From a virus: DNA of 36,836 bases. The position numbers and the translations under genes were made by a program. The stretch is taken from positions 1-36,836 of IMG/VR virus record IMGVR_UViG_3300032309_001900, one strand, 5' to 3'. Below, in pieces: positions 33,101 to 36,836 of the stretch. The notes below the pieces were generated by a model. That model did not search any database and was not told where the DNA came from. It was given only the letters and a program-made list of their open reading frames with translations. Numbering within the stretch: position 1 is the first letter of the stretch; each line of letters opens with the position of its first letter.

Positions 33101-33699
33101 ACGCTAATTTTGCTATCTATTTAGAAGAAAATATTGATAAACAAAATCTTTATCGTATTAGTAGTATTACAGAAAATTCTGCAAATGATTATGCTATTTC
33201 TGCTCTTAAGTATGATGAAGAAAAATTTAAAATAGTTGAAGATGACAAATATGTAGATCCAAATCAAAACAATCAAAAACAAATAGTTTTTTCTACAGAT
33301 GATTATATATCTTCTGCATTAACAGATGCTCAAATAACGGCCAATATAACTAATCCTCCATTAGACATAAGTTACGTTCAATCTATCAATACAAATTATG
33401 ATTATTCTTTTATAATAGAAAATGAAGTATTAAATGCTAATTATAATTTAAAGATGTATCAATCAGTTAGTATAAATTTCGTTAATTTGTTTGGTTATTT
33501 AATTAATCCATCTGTTTATGGATTGCTTTGCAATATAACAAGAAATGGTAAAATTTTAAAATTTAAAGTTTTAAGAAGTGAGGCTCGTTTTATAAATATT
33601 TTCTTGGGTGAAAAGCCAACTTCTTCAGGAAATTATAGTCCAAGTTATTTTATTGATTTTTACGCTTTTGATAAAAATTTAAAACTAATCAACGTGTAA
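30163..33699 (+). CDS. Lambda gpJ-like central tail tip/host-specificity protein
   Basis: 1178 residues, close to lambda gpJ (1132). Signatures: VDLLSEGPIEGLTD (33-46), a hallmark of gpJ N-termini; GSIPVRSYDCKLLKIRVPDNYD; REYSGDWSG; and NPAWIFYDLCVNSRYGLAKTF (about 354-374) followed by YCDELV. Central regions are beta-rich as in the tail hub, with SRYQANRIGKWFLATGKLESE and AEANLLKIGDVVRV-type segments typical of gpJ. The last 400 residues are fibronectin-like and show no match; the receptor-binding tip would lie there. Starts in a TAATG overlap with gpI. Ends in the recurrent GTGTAA motif before the last fibre gene. Confidence 0.85.
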   Translation: MNIYVQTDTSNILNIAAGSNNATIDSESFYESVDLLSEGPIEGLTDSNGNTVNYITLNNSSSNPVNSANSSLAYGVYYNDVPVKDSKSNLFNVTSSDFSLYLGNSLKNSDLNASSLYEYKSRVYDLERDPSLNFDITKNYDVKLFYENATADFEKKLIALKDTARCFTHYIKNKYTTTVILNISIDLLYYIGGKGETYSNYIRFVVALNNPQTRKTAYLYFQGYFVVKSTPIIIPIVLEISDEDKANNPFAEFILSVYSVQQRISAIQELKNAGNASRNFSVDSIIEQINYGFSNPYSVLCRNKVSARHFGSIPVRSYDCKLLKIRVPDNYDCEAREYSGDWSGNFSKTLKWSDNPAWIFYDLCVNSRYGLAKTFFNENDLNKWELLKISKYCDELVKTNASTKYPYDNFTYDNDLTDINSIDYNTIIITRATAINQTQLSLEYPIGSLLFLYDIKDQFDENINTNYKKIIVSATVTSTYKAKIKLYNDFGPRTFIESDKSGKFFSALQSYVSGNPSILNKQDKIKKYAVSYISRTDNIVLTYNSAEEQISQQYSSARIFDYDLKIKSGKCVAAQEGFGDFLEPRFSANILLNSETESLKVLSDLSSVFRGIFYFRNGYLSLSSDVSAPTSYIFTNSNVKDGLFTYTSSDFNTSFSIAKVSYLDKSDNFKDKIVYVEDSDLIKKYGLIEKEVIGFGVTSRYQANRIGKWFLATGKLESEVVSFTTGVEANLLKIGDVVRVADYLKTSNISYGKITSLDFKNNYIYIDRPVADDSLGKNIKIFSVVQGEPIELSFYISEIDNANLRLKLINEKYFSWILKSGITASSDNKILTAVSSFASDWNKKAYTNQSYTDNCSLDFSVPDLSSESAVGISEIDNINNSYTDIDYRFRFAGSGVVVEVNNSIVASGSFKITDSFSITYDGIYIKFYQNNTLLYTEGRTKGNPLYAIVAMKTIYASIKDLYYTSFPDETYGNYANLRSDANFAIYLEENIDKQNLYRISSITENSANDYAISALKYDEEKFKIVEDDKYVDPNQNNQKQIVFSTDDYISSALTDAQITANITNPPLDISYVQSINTNYDYSFIIENEVLNANYNLKMYQSVSINFVNLFGYLINPSVYGLLCNITRNGKILKFKVLRSEARFINIFLGEKPTSSGNYSPSYFIDFYAFDKNLKLINV

Positions 33700-33710
33700 A
33701 GTAATATATG
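33694..33710 (+). promoter_or_regulatory. Recurrent start motif GTGTAA-N8-ATG (copy 5)
   Basis: GTGTAAAGTAATATATGG includes the last codon and stop of the gpJ-like gene (GTG TAA) and the start at 33708, 14 bases after the first G. It differs by a single base from the minus-strand copy at 11248-11232 over 18 bases. Confidence 0.5.
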
Positions 33711-36700
33711 GCATTTATTCCAAATTCAGGAATTGATTATGATAAAGCGTTCGAAATTTCTAGTATCACTTTAGTTACTGCTAATGTAGATTCTTTAGTA
33801 AATAACACTTTATCGCAAAGCTCATATGGTTTAAATATAAATACGCCATTTGTTAGCGGTTTATTATTAGAGAATTCAATAAATTTAGATTGGTCAGTTA
33901 TAAGACCAATTACTAATGATGTTATATCAGATATAGTTACAGATGCTGGTTTTTCTGGTTTTATAATTAATTTTTATGATATAAATCGTAATTTAATTTT
34001 CAGCTCTCCTGATAGTTTTTTAAATACATCTTATTCGATAAATAACAGTGATTTGGTAAATTTGTTTTCTAATCTTACTGGAGAGCAAAATGTAAATAGT
34101 TTAAGTCAGTTTTTTATAGATATTGTAAGTACAGATATCCAAGGTAGAACTAGCACTGGAAGCGCTTTAATAAATTTTGGAACTCCTCAAGTTTCCATAT
34201 CTGGATACGATATAAATAATGAAGTAACAGTAAATTTAAATTACGAAAATAGAAAAATAATTAAATCTTTAGATGTTTTTGTAACAACGGGATCTTCTTT
34301 TGACACAAGTTCTACTGATTATATTTTTACACAATCTTATGAAAATATAAATATTGATAGCGTAATTATTCCTGATTTACAAACTAGTTCTCAATTTTTA
34401 GTGGCTGATAATAATATTCGTCAGCCATATTATGTACATTTAATACCATATAGTTATTTTTATAGTGGTCAAAAAATAATTTCTTCAGGGATAAAACCAT
34501 TTTCTTATAATTTATCTACTTTACCGCCAAGAATATATGATTTAACAGGTTATGTTTCTTCTAGTTTAAATAAAACAGATAAAAATTTAAACTTAGAAGC
34601 ATTTCTTACTTGGAGTACAATAACTCAGTCTCAAGATTGTGTATTTCATATCGTTGTAGAAGAAAGCGGTAATAATAAAAAAGTATATAATTATTTTGAA
34701 CAGAACACTTCTCCCGAAAATATTTTATCAATTGCTTATGGAACAGGAACGGGAATTTCTGGAAATTTAAATATATTTTCTAGCTATGGATCTTCAGGTA
34801 TTCAATGGGTTGATCATACAGTTTATGTAGACAATTTTGGATCATTACCAATTGGATCTTATCAAACGACATCTTCTCAAATACCTTACATAACAGAGAT
34901 AAGAATTCCATCTGGTAATTCTAATTATCAAGATGTATTCCTATCTTATGGGTATACAGGAAGCGGCGGTTTTAATTTCTTGCCTTCTGGGGGTTTTTAT
35001 AGTGGAACTATTTATACTGGAACATATTCTACAGATAGATATTTAAATAGTTTTGTACCTTCTTCTACTGGAGTAGATACTTTAGAAAACTTCGTAACTG
35101 GAATACAAATAGCAAAAAGAATAACAGGCTTTGCTAATTTTGTATACTCTACCGTAGATCCATCTTTTATTTTTCCAGTAAAAGAAGACACTAATTATTT
35201 CGTTAAAGTTCGCGCAATAAATACAGATGAAGTAGTTTCAGAATTCTCTGATAGTTTATTTATTAGTTCTGGATATATAAATCAAGCAATAAATTTTAGT
35301 CAATTAAGTGGTAAAAAAGTTATTGATGGTTCTGGTATTAGTGGTTATATACCAAAATTTTCAGATTCAGATACACTAACAACAGGTACATTATATTATA
35401 GTGGAAGTAATAATTTAGTATTTACTGAATTACCGACAACTACAAATACTGAAGAGTTGTATAAATTAGTAATTGAAAACAATATAATTAAAAAACAATT
35501 GGACGCTGGCAATGGAACTGCGTTAATTGATGAATTTACTCAAGCAAGTCATGGGTTCGTTGTCGGTGATATTGTTAGATTCGATGGAACAAATTGGTAT
35601 AAAGCTCAAGCAGATAGCGCCGAACATGCTGAAGTCCAAGGTGTTGTAAGAAATATAGTTGATGCAAATACTTTTAAATTGGTATACGATGGATTAATTG
35701 AAGGGTTAAGCGGTTTAACGCCAGGAACTGTATATTTTTTATCACCAACTACCGCTGGAGCTTTAACCGCAACAGAGCCGACAACATTTGGTCAAATTTC
35801 TAAACCAGTTCTATTCGCTCTTTCTTCATCAACAGCAAATGTTTTAACTTTTAGAGGTTATGAGGTGGCTCCATTAAATGGAACAAGTGGAACTTCTGGT
35901 ACTAGTGGGTCTTCTGGAACTTCTGGATCTTCTGGCACATCGGGAAGCTCTGGAACAAGCGGAATAGCAACTTTAATTTCAGCATTGGCAAGATATAGCA
36001 ATACAACACAAAGTATCAGTGCAAGCACGAATACATCAGTTACTTGGAATACTTCTGATACTGAAAATAGTAGAGGATCTATAGGTTTAACATTTGACGG
36101 AACAAATAAATTTACAAATACTTCTGGATTTGCGGCTTTTTTCAATGTTGCTGGATTTATAGGTTGGGCATCTGGAGGAACAGCAGGAACATCTAGATCA
36201 GTATTTATAGTAAAAAATGGTAATATAAGCTCGTCTCAAGGAAGATATTCTTATTCTACAATTCCAGCCACTTTAACTTCAAATAGTCCAGTAACGATTT
36301 TTTCAGGAAATTTAGTATTAGAAAATAATGATTATATTCAAATTTATGTTTGGCACAATGATTCATCATCTCAAAATATAAATTCACAAACAGATTATCC
36401 TGGCAGTAGAATAATTATTGCTAAATTAGAAGGTGTGCAAGGATCGTCTGGAACTAGCGGTTCTTCAGGCACCAGCGGTTCAAGTGGAACTAGTGGGTCT
36501 TCAGGCTCAAACGGTACTTCTGGATCATCAGGAACAAGTGGGTCTTCAGGAACTTCTGGATCATCAGGAACAAGTGGGTCTTCAGGAACTTCTGGATCAT
36601 CAGGGACAAGCGGATCTCGTGGTACTTCTGGTTCATCAGGAACAAGTGGGTCTTCAGGAACTTCTGGATCATCAGGGACAAGCGGATCTTCTGGTACTTC

Positions 36701-36836
36701 TGGTTCATCAGGAACAAGTGGGTCTTCAGGAACTTCTGGATCATCAGGGACAAGTGGGTCTTCAGGAACTTCTGGATCATCAGGGACAAGTGGGTCTTCA
36801 GGAACTTCTGGATCATCAGGGACAAGTGGGTCTTCA
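33708..36836 (+). CDS. Large tail fibre with C1q-like domain and collagen-like stalk (3' partial)
   Basis: Frame 3 is open from ATG 33708 to the last base: 1043 codons, no stop, ending exactly on a codon boundary. The N-terminus (MAFIPNSGIDYDKAFE) probably anchors to the gpJ-like tip. Residues 50-570 are fibronectin-like beta modules. About 600-715 match a module common in phage fibres (HGFVVGDIVRFDGTNWYKA, GLTPGTVYFLSP, PVLFALSS). Nine GXY triplets follow (725-751). A beta jelly-roll like C1q/TNF heads comes next (about 753-911: LARYSNTTQSISASTNTSVTW, SGFAAFFNVAGF, IQIYVWHNDS). Then come 44 GXY triplets (912-1043) to the window edge. The missing end should carry a trimerisation domain, which the open gene at the left edge has. 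Starts with the recurrent GTGTAA motif. Confidence 0.9.
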   Translation, partial: MAFIPNSGIDYDKAFEISSITLVTANVDSLVNNTLSQSSYGLNINTPFVSGLLLENSINLDWSVIRPITNDVISDIVTDAGFSGFIINFYDINRNLIFSSPDSFLNTSYSINNSDLVNLFSNLTGEQNVNSLSQFFIDIVSTDIQGRTSTGSALINFGTPQVSISGYDINNEVTVNLNYENRKIIKSLDVFVTTGSSFDTSSTDYIFTQSYENINIDSVIIPDLQTSSQFLVADNNIRQPYYVHLIPYSYFYSGQKIISSGIKPFSYNLSTLPPRIYDLTGYVSSSLNKTDKNLNLEAFLTWSTITQSQDCVFHIVVEESGNNKKVYNYFEQNTSPENILSIAYGTGTGISGNLNIFSSYGSSGIQWVDHTVYVDNFGSLPIGSYQTTSSQIPYITEIRIPSGNSNYQDVFLSYGYTGSGGFNFLPSGGFYSGTIYTGTYSTDRYLNSFVPSSTGVDTLENFVTGIQIAKRITGFANFVYSTVDPSFIFPVKEDTNYFVKVRAINTDEVVSEFSDSLFISSGYINQAINFSQLSGKKVIDGSGISGYIPKFSDSDTLTTGTLYYSGSNNLVFTELPTTTNTEELYKLVIENNIIKKQLDAGNGTALIDEFTQASHGFVVGDIVRFDGTNWYKAQADSAEHAEVQGVVRNIVDANTFKLVYDGLIEGLSGLTPGTVYFLSPTTAGALTATEPTTFGQISKPVLFALSSSTANVLTFRGYEVAPLNGTSGTSGTSGSSGTSGSSGTSGSSGTSGIATLISALARYSNTTQSISASTNTSVTWNTSDTENSRGSIGLTFDGTNKFTNTSGFAAFFNVAGFIGWASGGTAGTSRSVFIVKNGNISSSQGRYSYSTIPATLTSNSPVTIFSGNLVLENNDYIQIYVWHNDSSSQNINSQTDYPGSRIIIAKLEGVQGSSGTSGSSGTSGSSGTSGSSGSNGTSGSSGTSGSSGTSGSSGTSGSSGTSGSSGTSGSRGTSGSSGTSGSSGTSGSSGTSGSSGTSGSSGTSGSSGTSGSSGTSGSSGTSGSSGTSGSSGTSGSSGTSGSS
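35880..35960 (+). repeat. Collagen-like GXY repeat, nine triplets
   Basis: Nine Gly-Thr-Ser or Gly-Ser-Ser triplets, in frame, followed by GIA at 35961-35969 and then the C1q-like domain. The collagen-then-C1q order is that of animal C1q-type proteins and some phage and bacterial adhesins. Confidence 0.95.
36441..36836 (+). repeat. Collagen-like tandem array of 36-bp units at the right edge
   Basis: 44 GXY triplets, at first irregular (with GSN near 36507), then near-identical 36-base units coding GTSGSSGTSGSS from 36549. Units 36585-36656 and 36657-36728 form a 72-base higher-order pair that differ by one codon (Arg at 36618-36620 against Ser), and the last three units (36729-36764, 36765-36800, 36801-36836) are identical. 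The window ends exactly at the end of a unit. Such recent, uniform repeats commonly halt short-read assembly. Confidence 0.95.

Noticed and set aside
36490-36825. 111-codon minus-strand frame at the right edge
   Set aside because: Antisense of the 36-bp repeats, giving a monotonous LMIQKFLKTH pattern; not a gene.
36441-36836. CRISPR-like regular repeat spacing of 36 bases
   Set aside because: Units are contiguous with no unique spacers and stay in one coding frame as GXY triplets.
1-36836. Reading the window as a complete phage, or as a headless tailocin
   Set aside because: Head, packaging, replication and lysis genes are absent, so it is not a whole phage. Neck-type genes for joining a head are present (tentatively), which argues against a headless tail particle. 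A partial contig is the simpler view.

Overview
This window is a piece of a tailed-phage genome with a long, non-contractile (siphovirus-type) tail. It holds neck and tail genes, tail-tip genes, several fibre or adhesin genes and a cluster of sugar- and sulfate-modifying enzymes. I see no terminase, portal, major capsid, replication, lysis, integrase, tRNA or CRISPR sequence, so the window is probably not a whole phage. The DNA is strongly AT-rich and almost every gene abuts or overlaps the next. No stretch over about 100 bases lacks a gene. Most start codons have no Shine-Dalgarno sequence; the clear exceptions are at 12047 and 20050. AT richness, SD-less starts and fibres of the AFGxxALxxNTTG type would fit a phage of Bacteroidota or another AT-rich aquatic bacterium, but the host cannot be fixed from the sequence.

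Layout. (1) 1-2628: C-terminal part of a fibre, with collagen-like GXY triplets, about 35 repeats of 17 residues and a C-terminal S74-type intramolecular chaperone. (2) 2635-7349: a modification cluster with an FkbM-type methyltransferase (+), two paralogous GT-A glycosyltransferases, a GT-B glycosyltransferase, a sulfotransferase and a small unknown gene (all -), and an APS kinase (+). APS kinase makes PAPS, the donor the sulfotransferase uses, so the cluster could build a methylated, sulfated glycan. (3) 7359-11234: neck and tail-tube genes, one on + and four on -, with a hairpin terminator between the converging genes. (4) 11290-20048: two overlapping tail-assembly-chaperone candidates and a 2325-residue tape measure protein. 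(5) 20050-33699: the distal tail. Two tail-tube-like proteins flank a fibre gene. Then come lambda gpM-like, adhesin, gpL-like, gpK-like (JAB only), gpI-like and gpJ-like proteins, in the lambda order M-L-K-I-J with one extra gene. (6) 33708-36836: a fibre gene with no stop codon in the window, running off the right edge inside collagen-like repeats.

Main points of interest. The tape measure protein appears to carry one convincing PD-(D/E)XK nuclease-like domain and a second degraded one, set between copies of a GFIPNF repeat. There is a PAPS-making plus sulfotransferase pair in a glycan cluster beside Ser/Thr-rich fibres. The neck and tube block is inverted relative to the rest of the tail genes. 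A GTGTAA...ATATGG motif recurs at five gene starts on both strands. Carbohydrate-binding-type insertions sit in the gpM and gpL homologues. Both window edges lie in the same kind of GXY repeat, which may mean two halves of one gene or an assembly break.

All functional calls come from reading motifs and gene order by eye. No database search was run.
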